Source: Rosa chinensis
Taxonomy: Eukaryota; Streptophyta; Magnoliopsida; Rosales; Rosaceae
Assembly (NCBI RefSeq): GCF_002994745.2
Contig: NC_037090.1
Location: 20,634,001-20,698,000, forward strand
DNA: 64,000 nucleotides
Reading direction: 5' to 3'
The position numbers were made by a program, and so were the translations under genes. Within the stretch, counting starts at the first letter, position 1, and each line of letters starts with the position of its first letter. Below, in pieces: positions 11,564-24,535 of the stretch. The notes beneath the pieces were generated by a model. That model worked only from the letters and a program-made list of their open reading frames with translations, had not been told where the DNA came from and searched no databases.

Positions 11564-12292
11564 AGTTCATGCCGCCGCCTAGGGTTTGGCCTAGGCTCAG
11601 CCTTGATTTCTCGACAGATCGGTCACGATTTTTTTTCTGAGAGGCGGCGCTGTCCGTGCTTTGGCACGCAGGCGCTTTGGCTTCCTGTTTTCATTGGCGT
11701 CTTTTTCTTCTGGAGGAGGATGGCTATTGGGTTGGTGATACGACGCTGAGCGGTACGGTTTTGTGGCGACAACCTTCGGGCGTGCGTTTGCCTGAAATCT
11801 GGCCCTGGTCTAGGCATGGGCGATTTGATGATCCAGACTTCTTTCGTCTAGTGGATGCGGACCCAAGGAGGGACAAGCCTAGGTATTGTTCAAAGGTGGT
11901 CGGTGCTGCTTGGGATGATGGACGGATCATGATGGCGTTGTGGCTAGTAGTTGTTACTTCCAGGCAGGTGGTCGATAGTGGTGCAGGTGCCATGGTTGAC
12001 TGCGGGGAAGTTAAAGGCATAGGCGTCGGGGTTGGTTTCCTATATGATTGAGCTTGGGTCAAAGCTCGTTGCTGATGGGTAGGGGTTCTCCCTAATCTAG
12101 CTAGGTTCTTTTGTTTTTCAAGAATATTGTAGGGTGCATTGTCTTTGGATTGCAACCCTACTCGTCTGGTTACTTTATCAGTGCTTATTCCTATAGCGCT
12201 CTTAGTCTAGGCAGTGATTCAATATTGACGTAGCCGTACTGGGTGGATAATTGTGTAATGTTGCTTACTGTTTCATTATAATGGATTGACGC

Positions 12293-13299
12293 TAGGGTTG
12301 TCAATTCCGACACGACCAGATAACACGACTCGAAACCCGCACGAAATAAAGCGGGTTGAACCCGCACGATTAAAAAAAGGGTCGGCGGTGGGTCAACCCG
12401 CCATGACCCATTTAATAAATGGGTCGGCCCCAACACGAAGTGAACCCGTATAACCCAATTGTGCTATGTTTCTTCTTGAAATTTTGGACGTTCAGAGTAT
12501 TTTATCATAGGATTAGAAAATTTGAAATATTTCGCTTTTTAATTCTTGGATTTAATTATTTATGAATTATATATAATTATTTATATTCTTCGTCTTGTGG
12601 AGTTTTTAGTGAATTTAATCAATTTATGCATTTTTTTAGTTAAATGGGTCACACTGTTAACGCTTAAATGAGTCATTTTGTCTAACAAGACACGACCTAT
12701 TTATTAAATGGGTTAAGCGGGTTGGAAACGGGTAACCCGTTTAATAAATGGATTGGGTTTGAGTTTAAACTTTTGACACGATTATTAAATGGGTTGGGTT
12801 TTGGGTTTATATTTTGCGATACGACAACTACCTTAACCCCAGTGGCGGAACTATTAAGGGGCCAGAGGTGGCCCTGGCCCCCCCAAACTTTTGAATTGCA
12901 AACGTGGGAACATGTAATTGGTATGTGAATCAGACAAGAATCATGGAATTGCCCCCCTCCTTCTCTGGATTGTGTAGAAAAAGTATAAAAAATAATAATT
13001 TTTAACACTTGTGTGGTACAATATCTATAACCTATTAATAAATTTTTTGAAAAACTAAAAAGAAGACATAAATAGATGCTATGAAAGAATACATTGGTAC
13101 GTAGCTCAAAAATTACTATTAAAGCTTTCTTTATAAATGTTAAATATGTTTTGCATTAAATTGTCTTCTAATAAAAAAAAATTTAAAAATTTGTTAAACA
13201 TATTTCACAATTTTTCGGCCCCCCCAAATACAACCTTCTAGTTCCGCCACTGCTTAACCCGACACAAACCCAACCCAACACGACCCATTAACAGCCTTA
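12293..13299. mobile_element. hAT-type element with 8-bp duplication ATTGACGC
   Basis: Perfect 8-bp duplication ATTGACGC at 12285-12292 and 13300-13307. Ends are TAGGGTTGTCAA and, inverted, TAAGGCTGTTAA. Subterminal regions are rich in GACCCGTTT/AAATGGGTC words, typical of short non-autonomous hAT elements. It carries no transposase and is interrupted by another hAT at 12840-13252. Confidence 0.85.
12840..13252. mobile_element. hAT MITE nested inside the larger hAT
   Basis: 413 bp with perfect 14-bp inverted ends CAGTGGCGGAACTA and a perfect 8-bp duplication CTTAACCC (12832-12839, 13253-13260). Polypurine/polypyrimidine GGGGGCC-like blocks lie near both ends. It is non-coding. Confidence 0.9.
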
Positions 13300-13325
13300 A
13301 TTGACGCCCTCCCTCTAACAAAAAA

Positions 13326-14740
13326 AAGTCTAACATTTCCTTTTTAGTTAGCTTTCTTTGCACCAAGAAAATAGAAGAAATATCTTTTCATTTCACAACG
13401 TCACGCTACTAAAAATGTTTAGGGTAGTTTTCAACGGCTAATGAAAGTCCAAGCAGTGAGATGGTCATGACGTACTTAGATTATTTTAAATTAAAAGGAT
13501 CAGCACCAACCGGGGTTATCTTATACGATTGCGACTAATATCATAAAAATAACAACGTCGTAGTCATATTCCATCTTTCAATTCGAAAATGAGAGGTTCA
13601 CGATGTATGATCAATTTTAAATAATTAATCCCAGATTTTGATTGATATCTACACTTGATACTGCTCAATATATAATGCAATCAATAAGAGCAATATATAA
13701 TTTTAATAGCTGGAGGTTAGGTTACATCGATCCCCGATCTCTATTCATCTTATAATGTTTTGTTTATGGTTTAATTTATGCTAACTAGTTAATGAACACG
13801 CTTTAGGGAATATTATAGTCGAATACTGTCAGTACTAGGTTCAAACTTCATTATCATATCCTCATTAAGTCCTTTTCTGCATATACCTAGCTAACATTAC
13901 AAATGTATAGTTTGCTAAAGTGGACTTTTCGATCTATACCCATATTTCAATTCCTTATGAACATTAGTTGACTCACTTCTAAGTAGTAAGCATACAAGTG
14001 CAGTAGACATTATGACGTACACCTCACAATTTGTCAATTTAAGGCCACCCATAGTTGATTTTACCAGCTTTGGCTCATATCTTCACTTATTGAAAGGCAT
14101 AAGCTCTATTTTAAAGGGATCTTTTCAAGCATTTGAGTGTATACTAATTACTTTTAATCGTTATACAAGTAGTCAAAGTCCCTCCCAAATTTATATATAC
14201 GATTATTTTCCCGATCGAGAACGTTAAAGATCCTTATTACTTAAAAGTTATAATTAGCAAGAAATTTTTCTTCTTTTTTTTTAGAACCCTCCTTTGTTGC
14301 TTCCAAGCAAAAGATAGTCAACCGGTCAACTTAGCAGGATCTCACAATTCGCACCAGCCCAAAAAAAAAACAAACCAATCCTTTTTCATAATCATGATCT
14401 AGGAGTAGCTAATATAAAATCATATACAATCTTCACCAGCCAAAAGAAAGAGAAAGTATGCAAATTTTTCTTAATCTTAGATCTGGTATCTCACTTGTAA
14501 ATTTGATCAGAGTACATGGAAGATAAATGCGTATTCGGCAAGGAAGATTAATCAGTGAAGGCAAGGTACAGAACATGCACGATTTCCACATATATATTAT
14601 TAAGAAAATGGAGAAGAACACGCATGGAAGATATGCTTCATCAATCAAAGATTAATTGCATTACTTTTTTCTATTACAATATGTTATTTGATATTAAACT
14701 GCTTGATGTGCTATTTTGCATGAAATAAACAAAAATATAT
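13326..14740. other. AT-rich intergenic sequence
   Basis: I see no gene, repeat family or element boundary in this stretch. Open frames are short and unsupported. Confidence 0.5.
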
Positions 14741-14816
14741 TGGGCCAATTACATATAAGGCCATTTTTGAATGTTCCCAACTATTTTTTCTCCTCTTAAG
14801 GCCACTAGATGGGGTT

Positions 14817-16975
14817 TTCCGCCATCCAGCTGATTCTCTTGCTTGGGCAGAATTAGACAAAATTGACTATGATTTTGGCTCAGAGGGTTGAAATGTTCGT
14901 TTGGGTCTAGCTAGTGATGGATTCAACCATTTTGGTATGATGAGCTTGTCCCATAGTACCTGGCCTGTTATAGTTACTGTTTACAATCTCCCTCCTTGGT
15001 TATGCATGAAAAGACCGTACATGATGTTATCTCTGCTTATACCAGGCCCTAAAAGTCCTGGAGTTGACATAGATGTGTACCTGCAACCGTTGGTAGACGA
15101 ATTGAAAGAGTTATGGACATAAAGAATTCCTACATATGACGCATATAAGAAAGAGATTTTTCATATGAGAGCTGCATTATTGTGGTCTATAAATGATTTT
15201 CCTGCATATGCCATGTTGTCTGGATATAGCATTAAGGGGTCAAAAGCTTGCCCAACTTGTGGTGAGGAGAATGATTATTTGAGGTTGCATCATGGAAAGA
15301 AATAAATCTACATGGGGCATCGAAAGTGGCTTCCAAATGACCATATTTTTCGTACATGGCGCAGCAACTTCAATGGATCAACTGAATATCGTAGACCACC
15401 CAAACCAATGACGGGGTTAGATTGCTTGGAGGCAACTAATACATTGACGTTCCAACTTGGAAAGGGAAAGGAAAAATGGTCCACTCGTAAAAGAAAACGA
15501 GTTCAAAATAAGGATAACACAGAGTACACAGGGCCGTGGAGGAAGCAAAGTGTTTTCTTTCAACTGCCTTATTAGAAGAACTTATTACTGCGTCATAATT
15601 TAGATGTCATGCATGTTGACAAAAATGTTATAGATAGTGTCATTGGGACTTTATTAGGAATTGATGGGAAAAACAAAGACAGCTTAAAGGCCCGCCTTGA
15701 CATGGTACTAATGGGTATTAAGCATTCACTACATCCTCAGCCACGTGGTGGCCGAACATGGTTGCCTCCAGCAAAATACACCTTATCCAATGATGAGAAG
15801 ACATTAATATGCAAAATATTTGAATCGGTTCGGGTTTGTGATGGATTTTCATCAAATATTCGTAGATGTGTAAGAATCGCTGAAAGAAAATTAGTTGGTC
15901 TTAAAAATCATGATTGTCACATAATCATGCAATATCTACTTCCAGTGGCTATTTGTCATGCTCTACAACCAGACATAGCTAAGGTGTTATTGGAGCTCAG
16001 TGCATTTTTCAGGCAATTATGCACTAAAGTTGGTACAGTAGACCATTTTCGTGATTTGTCTAATCGGATTGTTGAAACACTTTGCAAATTAGAGATGTTA
16101 ATGCCACCATCTTTTTTTGACATCATGGTACACCTTCTGATACACTTGGCAGATGAAGCAGCAATTGCAAGGCCTGTACAATTTCGATGGATGTACCCAA
16201 TTGAAAGGTATGTTTGATATTTTATTTAAATAAATTAATTAACCGTTTATCTATTATTATTGTAATTTTTTTTTCTTTTAATAATTGTCGTTGTTGTCTA
16301 CTTACATGATTGTTTTCATTCGTTTGTACAAGTAGTTATATAAGAGGAAAATGAATTAAACAATGACTCCTAATCTTATACAAGGAAAAACTCCTTCTCC
16401 TTTTATATAACTAATTTATATATAAAATAATTAAACAATGACTACGTACACCATAAAAGGCTGCGTTGCAAACTGATCTATTCATCCTTTTAATATTGTC
16501 TGTGCTTGTTTATCAAAGAAAATCATTTCGTGATTACATCATTAATTATATTTTTGAAGATTTTTTTTTTTTAGACTATCTTTAAAGTTATATTCATTAT
16601 ATGGTATAGTTAACCACGACTCATGTTGATATTATCAATGGAAATTTTTTGAGCCAGGTACCTACATGACTTAAAAAAATATGTACGCAATCGGAGTCAG
16701 CCTGAGGGAAGCATTGCAGAGGGTTACATAATTGAGGAATGTCTATTATTTTGTACTATGTATTTGTCAGATGGGGTCGAGTCAAAGAGAATGAGGATTG
16801 GTCGTAATGCTGATGACCTGGATATTGTTCCTCGTGTAGGCTAGGGTTACCGTTATTTTTTAAAAGGGGACGGTCAATAGAATCTGGACATGAGTTTAGA
16901 CTCCCTGATGCTGAATGGATACGTCTGCACACACACGTGTTGATCAATTGCCCTCAGATCAAGCAACATCTACAG
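14817..16975 (+). pseudogene. TNP2-like CACTA transposase, 5'-truncated, with nonsense codons
   Basis: One frame runs from 14817 to 16216 without a frameshift but with four stops: TGA at 14889, TAA at 15120, TAA at 15303 and TAG at 15573. It shows family hallmarks: RHPADSLAW, NVRLGLASDGFNHFG, VYNLPPWLCMK, LLIPGPKSPG, MRAALLWSINDFPAY, ACPTCG, YMGHRKWLP, NLDVMHVDKN and RWMYPIERY. After an intron-like gap the DUF4218 end resumes at about 16657 (YLHDLKKYVRNRSQPEGSIAEGYI), then shifts frame near 16870 (HEFRLPDAEWIRLHTHVL). The N-terminal third of the usual protein is absent. It cannot make active transposase. Confidence 0.85.
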
Positions 16976-17042
16976 TAAGTCATTTATCATTCTTGTGATG
17001 ATGTCACTAATAAATTTCTTTCATATATCACTAATCGACGAC

Positions 17043-17899
17043 GTATGTTTGAAATTGTTAGGGATCATGTAGCAAAGACTCAACGAACTAGGCATAGACG
17101 TACATCTTTGATGGAGGCTGAAAAACAAGAGAACGAGTCATTTTGGAAATATTTTCAAGACTTGGTAGGATTTTGTCCAATTAATTTATCTCTTTTTATC
17201 ACTTTTTTCATGTCTGACATATAAAGCATCATATGTCAATGGTACAGATAGAGGAAAAAGTACAACGAAAAGAAGATGTCGATCCAAACATTCGAGCTTT
17301 AACTATAGGACCAAGTAAAGATGCAAGACGATTTAACAAGTACATCACGAATGATTTTCGCTTTTTTGTAAAATCTATTGACGCAAAATCAAAGACTCAA
17401 AACTGTGGTATTTTTGTTAAAGCTGAGGTCAGTAGCTATGCTAGAGCAGGAGATCGCAGACCAAGGGATGGTGTAAAAGACTACTATGGTGTACTGACAG
17501 ACATTATTGAGCTAGACTACCACCATGGTCGAAAAGTCTTATTATTTGATTGTGATTGGGCAGATAATAGAGTCCGCAATAGAGCTGTTAAAATGGATGA
17601 ATATGGCTTCATTTTGGTAAACTTTGATCATCTACTTACTAAGCCAGACACTCATTCTTGCTTCACAAGCCGTGCAATTTTTCTATATTCAAGACCCAAC
17701 TCAACCGGCTTGGCACACGGTGATTCGAACCCGACCCAGAGATTTGTTTGATATGGGCATAGACATAGAACCTGAGCCGTATGACGCCCAAAATTTGGTT
17801 AATAGCGATGAAGAAATAACAAGAACAGATGTTGATGGTGTTTTAGTGGATGGGGTGATCCAATATTTTCGAAATAATTGTTTTATTTTATATTCATAA
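17043..17899 (+). pseudogene. DUF4216 domain region of the CACTA transposase gene
   Basis: Plus-strand reading with DYYGVLTDIIELDYHHGRKV and LFDCDWADN, then a one-base frame change near 17635, then ILASQAVQFFYIQDP and HTVIRTRPRDLFD. This is the DUF4216 block that follows DUF4218 in plant CACTA transposases. An acidic tail ends at 17899. The frameshift and lack of a continuous frame from TNP2 mark it as dead. Confidence 0.8.
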
Positions 17900-19640
17900 A
17901 TTTTTTGTTTTTCGTTTTGTATTAGCTGAACCACACATTAATATTTTGTTTATTTTCTTTTGGTTATAATATTTTGTTTAATTTCTTACGGTGGCCTAGT
18001 TTTTTGCTTATATTAGTTTGTTAATTGTCATCCTCCTATACTATGATTCTATCCAATAAATTTTATTCTCAATAAAAAATAAATAAAAAAAATAAAAATA
18101 AAACTCTTTACGGTGGCTTTAGTTTTTTATTTTATTTTATTTAATCATCCAATGACTTTATATAATCATATCAATTCCAGATTGAATTATCCATGGTATC
18201 GATCAGCATGTGAACTGGAGTAGTCCTTATCAACTTCTGTTTCTTCAATTTCCCGCTTGTACGCCCAAAATGAAAAAAAGAAAAAAACAAGAACACGAAG
18301 GAGAGTGGGAACACAAGGAATATAGGCGGGACAATTGGCGCCTGATAAGAGCCCTAATCCCTCAAACCTCGGTAATCGATTAGATTAAAAGGGCATTCTG
18401 CTCTTCACTGACCAAGGAAGCAGAGGGAAGTAGAGGTTTGGCTACTGCTCTTCTCTTAAACCCCAATTTGTTCATGTTCCCTCTCATGCACTTGTCTTCC
18501 TTTTTTGACTGATTTTGGGTATGTCTTGCGCTTAATCGCTTATGATCGATCTTTGTTTATTTTGTAGGGTTTGCGGAATCGACAGTGCTGGGTTTTTAGG
18601 AAGCGGGTTCATGTGCTTTTAGGTAGTATTTTTTACTTGCATGTGCCATTTTTGGTCTTATCGTGCTTGGGAATAACGTCTTTGGGTTCTCTACATGTGG
18701 GTTGTTCTTGTTTGGTTTTTTCTTCTTGCTATTCGTAGTATTTATGGGTTTTTATGAAAATGCATGTGCTTGTTTTGTATGAGATAGTTTTCTTTGTTGT
18801 TTGAGACTATTTTTTGGGGTTATGTTCTTGTACTGAGATTTTCAATTCCAATTTGAGACTTAGAAATCTTGGTAGGAGTTAAAGTGTTCTTAAGCAATTT
18901 ATTATGTTGTCTTTCCAGGCATCAAAAAGACAAAATCACCTACTTAGCAGGTATGAACCTTGCTTTTATCTTTGTACACTTGGTATTTTTTCATGTCATA
19001 GCTTTGAAAGCATCTTTTAATACAAATAAGTTGTACAATATAAGGAGTTAATTAGCGTGTTTGAGAGGGAGAAGTCTGTAACTTATGATTAAATAGCATG
19101 CTTGATTTCAACATATCAAATTGTTCAGTTTATTGTTTAGTAGTTTATGTACTCTGATAATATCTAAATTCGAATGAATTAGTGCCAAAGCAATATGCTT
19201 TGTTCTAGCTAGAAGTAATTTATGGTTCGATTCTGATTTGTTCAATTCTTTAACGTCTTGCAGCTGAACTATATTACTATTTTCATGGTATATGGAATGC
19301 AAAGTTAGTATTTAAATAATAGTCATTACATGCTCCCAATAGCCACGCAAGCTTCAACCTTAATAAATAATCAGATGTGTTTAGGCCTGTACCCCCTTTT
19401 TTTTTGAATGGCTGTAGCTGATTTTGGATTTAGAACCTAAATGAGGTTGGATTATGTTTCTGCTATGACATAAATAGCAAGGTTTTGCGTCCCCATTACT
19501 CTCACTCCGTCGTCCCATCACTCTCAGATTTGATGATTTGGGGTTCTGTTCTTGATAGGAATTATAGTGTTCTTAATCAATTTATTCTCATGTCTTTTCA
19601 GTTCATTCCGTGATATTTATTCTAATGCAAGATTAAATGT
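17900..19640. other. Spacer between TNP2- and TNPA-like pseudogenes
   Basis: Non-coding AT-rich sequence inside the CACTA element. The segment at 18290-18480 is more GC-rich and could be the leader of the second transposon gene, with T-rich intron-like sequence after it; no exon can be assigned with confidence. Confidence 0.4.
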
Positions 19641-19644
19641 CAGG

Positions 19645-21362
19645 ATGAGTTACTTTATTGATAGTGGAAGTGACCATGAAGAAAACACTGGGTATGACGA
19701 CAAAAATATTGGGTATGACGATAGTGAGACACAAGATATCGGCGGTATGTTTCAACAGCAAGTAATGTCTCCTAGCAATGACAATGGTTTATCAGAGACC
19801 ACTACGATAACAAAGAGACAAAGAGGCCCAAACTAAAAAAATTGTTGTGGAACCGCTTTGGGCTTCCTAAGGGTCCACGGAAAAAGGTTGCAAGATTTTC
19901 CAGATATTTGGGCATTTTAGCAAAAGATTGTTCACTATTTCCAATTAGCGAACCTGATTTTCGCAAGTTCAACAAAAGTGACAACTATGAAAGGGCTTGG
20001 AATCGCATAAAGGTAAATATAAAATGTTTCAAATTTTCTCATTTCATTGCTCGCATGTGCATTATTATGTTTTAGTTCTCCTTATATTGTCATGATGTTT
20101 GAGAAATTATTGTTAACAATTTTTGAAGGAAACTCTTGACTTGACACACCCACGAGTTGCCTGTTTGGAAAGTAAAATCAGGGAAAAGGTCAGGAGCAAG
20201 TTGAATTAATGAACGCTGGAAGCATTGGAAGTCTGAGTTGAGTAAGAAATGGTATAAACCATTCAAGAATAGTCCCCTTAGGTTTCACAAACCTGACGAT
20301 GATAGTGTTGATGAGGACCAATGGAAAGTGTTTGTTGCAAACAATGACAAGAAGAAGCATTAGGTAATGAAAATATTGCTTTTCTTATTACCTTATTTAA
20401 TTGCTTTATTCCTACTTAATTATTTTCACTTATGGATCACACAGAGGATGGTGACCATCAACAAGGGGAACTGGTCTCAAAAGATAATGAATCAGTCAAC
20501 AGGGACACGAACCTATGCTAGTTTGGCTCATGAATATGTAAGTTAGCCTATACTTTTACTTATTTTCCATTTTATTGACTAGAAATTTTGATGTGTTATC
20601 TTTATATAATATGTACCATCCTTTGAATTGCACAGGAACTTCTGCATGGTAAAGAGCCAAATAGATGGGAATTGTTCAAATTAACATACCGAAAGGTAGG
20701 AACTCAAGAGCCAATTGATGCAGCAAGTGCAAAAGCAATTGTAAGCGCTATACGAAATATTAATGTTTATTTAACAAATACGAGACTAGTGCGATTCTTG
20801 AATTTATAATATAATATTTACATTTTGTAGGAGAATTTTGAAGTGGCCGAACAAAAGAGGCTAAGCATGAATGTTGACATCACTGCTCCAGAAATCCGTA
20901 AAGAGATGTATGCTGAGGTTCTTGGTAAGGAGAAGGGAAATCGAGTAAGGGGTCTTGGAGCTGGGGTTACTTGGGATGAAGTTCCTGGAATTCATGTGGA
21001 AGAGCGAGGTGTTTCAAAGGAAGTGCAACTCTTGCGAGTGCGATTAGAATCACAAACCAAAGAGGCACAAGAGAGGCTGGGAAGCACGTCTGATGGATGA
21101 ATTACAAAGGAAAATGGCCGAACAAACAAAAAAAATGGAAGAAATGTTTGAAGTAAGGTGTGTAGGCATGGCGGTCCAAAAAATGGGAGAGATGTTTAAA
21201 CAATGTGGAATATCGGTGGATACACAAGAAGATATGGAGCAAACAATGTCTCAATTTGCTCAGAACACTTCTCAAAGGCCGTCAAATATGATTTTTTCCC
21301 CAAATGATGATGTTTACCGCCCCACATTGCCATCTGAATGTTCTGATATGCAGACGGATTGA
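19645..21362 (+). pseudogene. TNPA-like (Transposase_24, Ptta/En/Spm) pseudogene
   Basis: ATG at 19645 opens an acidic N-terminus (MSYFIDSGSDHEENTG). A frame change near 19835 leads to LLWNRFGLPKGPRKKVARFS and LAKDCSLFPISEPDFRKF. Further exon-like blocks read ETLDLTHPRVACLESKIREK, a 2-base shift, then HWKSELSKKWYKPFKNSP. Next come NKGNWSQKIMNQSTGTRTYA, ELLHGKEPNRWELFKLTYRK and the C-terminal coiled coil (MDELQRKMAEQTKKMEEMF). Splice sites between blocks are recognisable. At least two frameshifts and a stop before a donor (about 20360) break it. The family probably binds subterminal repeats of CACTA elements. Confidence 0.8.
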
Positions 21363-22578
21363 AGACATTGCTTGAAGAGTTGAAGATGGTGGTCGCTCAT
21401 TCAACTCTATCGAAATTAGTTTGATATTACAATAAAGATTTTCATATTAGTATTTCCATTTTCTAGTCATTTGAGATTTCGGACTCATTTTATTTCTTGT
21501 CTTTTGTTAGTTTAAAGTTTAAACTTTGTAGATTTTATTATAAATATATTTTCTTTAGAATATTAATGGTTATGCCTCATTGTTATTATTATTATTTTAA
21601 TTCAGTGAAAATTAAATTATTTGGATATAATTTATTTATATTAAAAATACTGATTTTCATAATATTTTTTTAAATATAAAATTTAAACGATACCGATGTC
21701 GTAGTGTATCCATTGCTTAATACACATGGATAATTATCCGTAATTATGGATAAATTAATATTATACAAAAATATAATATTAAATAAAGTATAACTTATTT
21801 TGTATACGTATAAAAGTATTTATGTATTTTGGTAAATACGAAAATAGAAATAAAAGAAAATGAGGAGAGAGAAAGAAAATAAAAAAAAGTCTTAAGCGTG
21901 GCTTTTGGTTAGTGGAACGTGCGATAGAGAATACTCTTTTTCATTCCGTGGCTGCACAGTACCCAATGAGTTTTTGATACCCTTATTTGTATCATTTGAA
22001 GCAAAAGATACAGAAAAAAAAAATCTGTATTCTATGAGCCTTTTGCTAGTAGTGAATTTTGGATATAAAAACCAACATATTTATGTAAATGCCACTAGAA
22101 TAAAAAGTCAACAATCATTCTCTCTCTCCTCTCCTACAAGGTCTCCGACCAACTTCTGGCGAACTCCGGTGACAACAAAAGTTACTGTTACCAGCAACAA
22201 AAGCTACTCTAGTTAGATTTCCGGCAATCTCCGAGAAGGTAACAAAAGGTATCGTCACTAGCAACAAAAGCTACTCTGGTGAGATTTCCGGTGACCTCCG
22301 GCGAGGTCACGAAAGCTACTGCCACAAGCAACCAAAGCAACTGTCACCAACAACCCTAAAAGTAAAAGTTACTGTCACCAGCAACAAAAGTTACTCTGGT
22401 GAGATTTCCGGCGACCTCCGGCAAGGTCACAAAAGCTACTGTCACAAGCAACCAAAGCTACTGTCACCAACAAAAGCTACGCTCCCTAACACTTAAAGCT
22501 ACTATCCCCACCAACAAAACCTAAACTACTCCTAGAGACTAAGAAAGCTATTTTCAGAGACTAACAAAGTTATGAAAA

Positions 22579-22734
22579 ATGTAAAGGATACATCCAAAAT
22601 AAAAATGCTACTGCGGTCGAGAAAATAAAACATAAAAGTATGCAAGGTTCAATAATATGTAAAGGATACAGCCAAAATAAAAATGCTACTGCGGTCGAGA
22701 AAATAAAACATAAAAGTATGCAAGGTTCAATAAT
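22579..22734. repeat. 78-bp tandem duplication in F2
   Basis: Two nearly identical 78-bp units, starting at 22579 and 22657, each beginning ATGTAAAGGATACA. F1 has a single copy of the equivalent sequence near 4690. Confidence 0.9.
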
Positions 22735-24301
22735 GATATAACTATGTAAAAAGTTATTTCCATAGTACTAAAAAATCACTATCATAGTTGTGAAAATCTA
22801 TTACAATAGTTGTATAAAGCTATTATCAATATTGTAATGCTTTTGTCATTTTTCAGATGGCCATCGTTGATGTTTCTTGTTGTCAAGCTCTACCACACTA
22901 ACGTAACCATAAGCATTATTTTGCCACCTACAACCCCAAGCTTCATTTCAATATTTCTTGGTTGGCCGGATGATCTCTTGATCAATGGAGGCTTCACTAA
23001 AATTCACATGATTTTTGGAATCTACCACTGCCAATGCAAAGGGGAAGAATTCTGCAATAAAAATACAACAAAACAAGCAATCTTTATCAACTTGATAATA
23101 AAAAACCAACAATCTAAAAGCCACTGACATAGAAACAAAAAGCTGCTATAAAACATGTAAAAAACTACTAGACCAGTAATAAAACGCTACTGAAATAGAA
23201 ACAGAAAGCTACTATAGCACATGTAGAAAACTACTAGACCAGTAATAAAAAGCTACAGACATATACTAATTGCTACAAAATCAACTGCTTATCCATGTTG
23301 ACAGTGTAACACAAACCTCAAACAAGAAAGGCTAGAGATATGAAATCTCAAGAAAAGAAAACTAAATTTCATACAAAATCTTGATTTTTTTATTTGATAA
23401 GCTATTTGACAAAAGAAAACTTGAAATCGATCAAAATGCAAATAGAAAAGCTACTACTAACATAGGCATATAAAGCTACTATCACTGTGTTAGAAAGCCA
23501 TTATAACAGTTATAGAAAACTACTGACTTGTAATCAATCAAAATGCAAACAGAAAAGCTAATGACATTAGTTTGAAAAGATACTAACATAGGCATATAAA
23601 ACTACTATTACTGTGTTGAAAGTCACGATAATAGTTATAGATAGCTACTAACTTGAAACCAATCAAAACAAAAACAATCGATAGTAATTTACAGTACAAC
23701 TCAAGCTTTATAATGTCCCTACCTAACCATGGAAGGTGATGAAGGAGATGATGAGTCATGGATAAAAAACACATACAGCAACGTATTGTACACAAGCAGC
23801 TTCTAGGTGCAAGGAACCATCAAGCAAATATACAACTCAAAAGTTCCATGTATATAAACCAAAAACAAACTAAAGCCTTGAAGTCTCAAGCAATAACTCA
23901 AAAGTTTCATGTATATAAAGCTATTCATGTGCAAGTAATACCAACATATCTAGTGAAAAGAATAGTCTACAAATCACACGAAATCTAAAAATGCATAAAA
24001 AACATCACCAGCGGTCTCAATCTTCATGTCATAATAAGCAAAACTAATGTATATTCATTTCATATCCAAAGCTTCAAAACAAGAACAGTCCAGAAGCATA
24101 AAACTATTTACTTATCAGAATCAAAAATTGAAATTGAAGTAATGGAATGCAATTAACAGTAACTAAAACTCAAAACAATCAAAATTCATCAAACTTTTAC
24201 TAACCAATTGTAAAATGATGGAAAAATCGACAATACCGCCTCCGCCTTATGAGCTTCCTACCGCCTTCGAACTCGCTGCTCTGCCTCTTTCTCCACACCT
24301 A

Positions 24302-24535
24302 GGAAAATGCTCTCTGCTGGAGATCACGGCGCCGGAATGAGCCTATTATGATTGTTGATGGAATCTTGACCTTGTTCTTCCTCTGGCACGTTGCATAGGT
24401 CACCTTCTGCCATTCATAGTCGTTATTGTTACTGCTCCATCCATTAAACGCGCCGGAGAATGAAATCCAGCAAGCATTAGTGGAGAATGAAAGAATCAGT
24501 GAAGGAGTAGGTACCTGAGCCCTAGACGATGTCAT
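24302..24535 (-). pseudogene. Gene-like fragment captured in F2
   Basis: An open minus-strand stretch reads MTSSRAQ followed by a GTACCT donor-like site. Downstream it includes FSGAFNGWSSNNNDYEWQKV. It lies at the place where F1 carries spliced fragments. The source gene is not recognised, and coding status is not supported beyond an open frame with higher GC. Confidence 0.3.

Larger units (their letters stand above)
11520..13325 (+). mobile_element. LINE-tail-like sequence hosting two nested hAT elements
   Basis: A CT run at 11529-11560 is followed by GC-rich sequence with a broken coding look (11650-12050). The end reads TTTCATTATAATGGATTGACGC, then (after the hAT at 12293-13299) CCTCCCTCTAAC and a short A-run. 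I recognise this TTCATTATAATGGATTGA...CCCTCTAA-An ending as a plant L1/LINE 3' terminus from memory. No reverse transcriptase is present, so this would be a truncated or deletion-derivative copy. Confidence 0.4.
14812..22054 (+). mobile_element. Decayed CACTA (En/Spm) element inside F2
   Basis: The plus strand carries the standard CACTA cargo in order: TNP2-like transposase with DUF4218 region, DUF4216 domain, then a TNPA-like (Transposase_24) gene, all broken. The right end at 22050-22054 is TAGTG; inverted it reads CACTACTAGCAAAAGG, typical of CACTA termini. The left end is missing: TNP2 homology starts abruptly at about 14817, beside F2 sequence. Confidence 0.75.

Noticed and set aside
17715..17740. 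tRNA box B-like GATTCGAACCC
   Set aside because: It lies in the DUF4216 coding remnant and has no cloverleaf partners or box A.
18290..18480. Possible host gene leader with GGCGGGA/TTGGCGCC words
   Set aside because: It sits inside the CACTA element and no downstream coding exon other than TNPA-like sequence is visible; E2F-like words alone are too weak.
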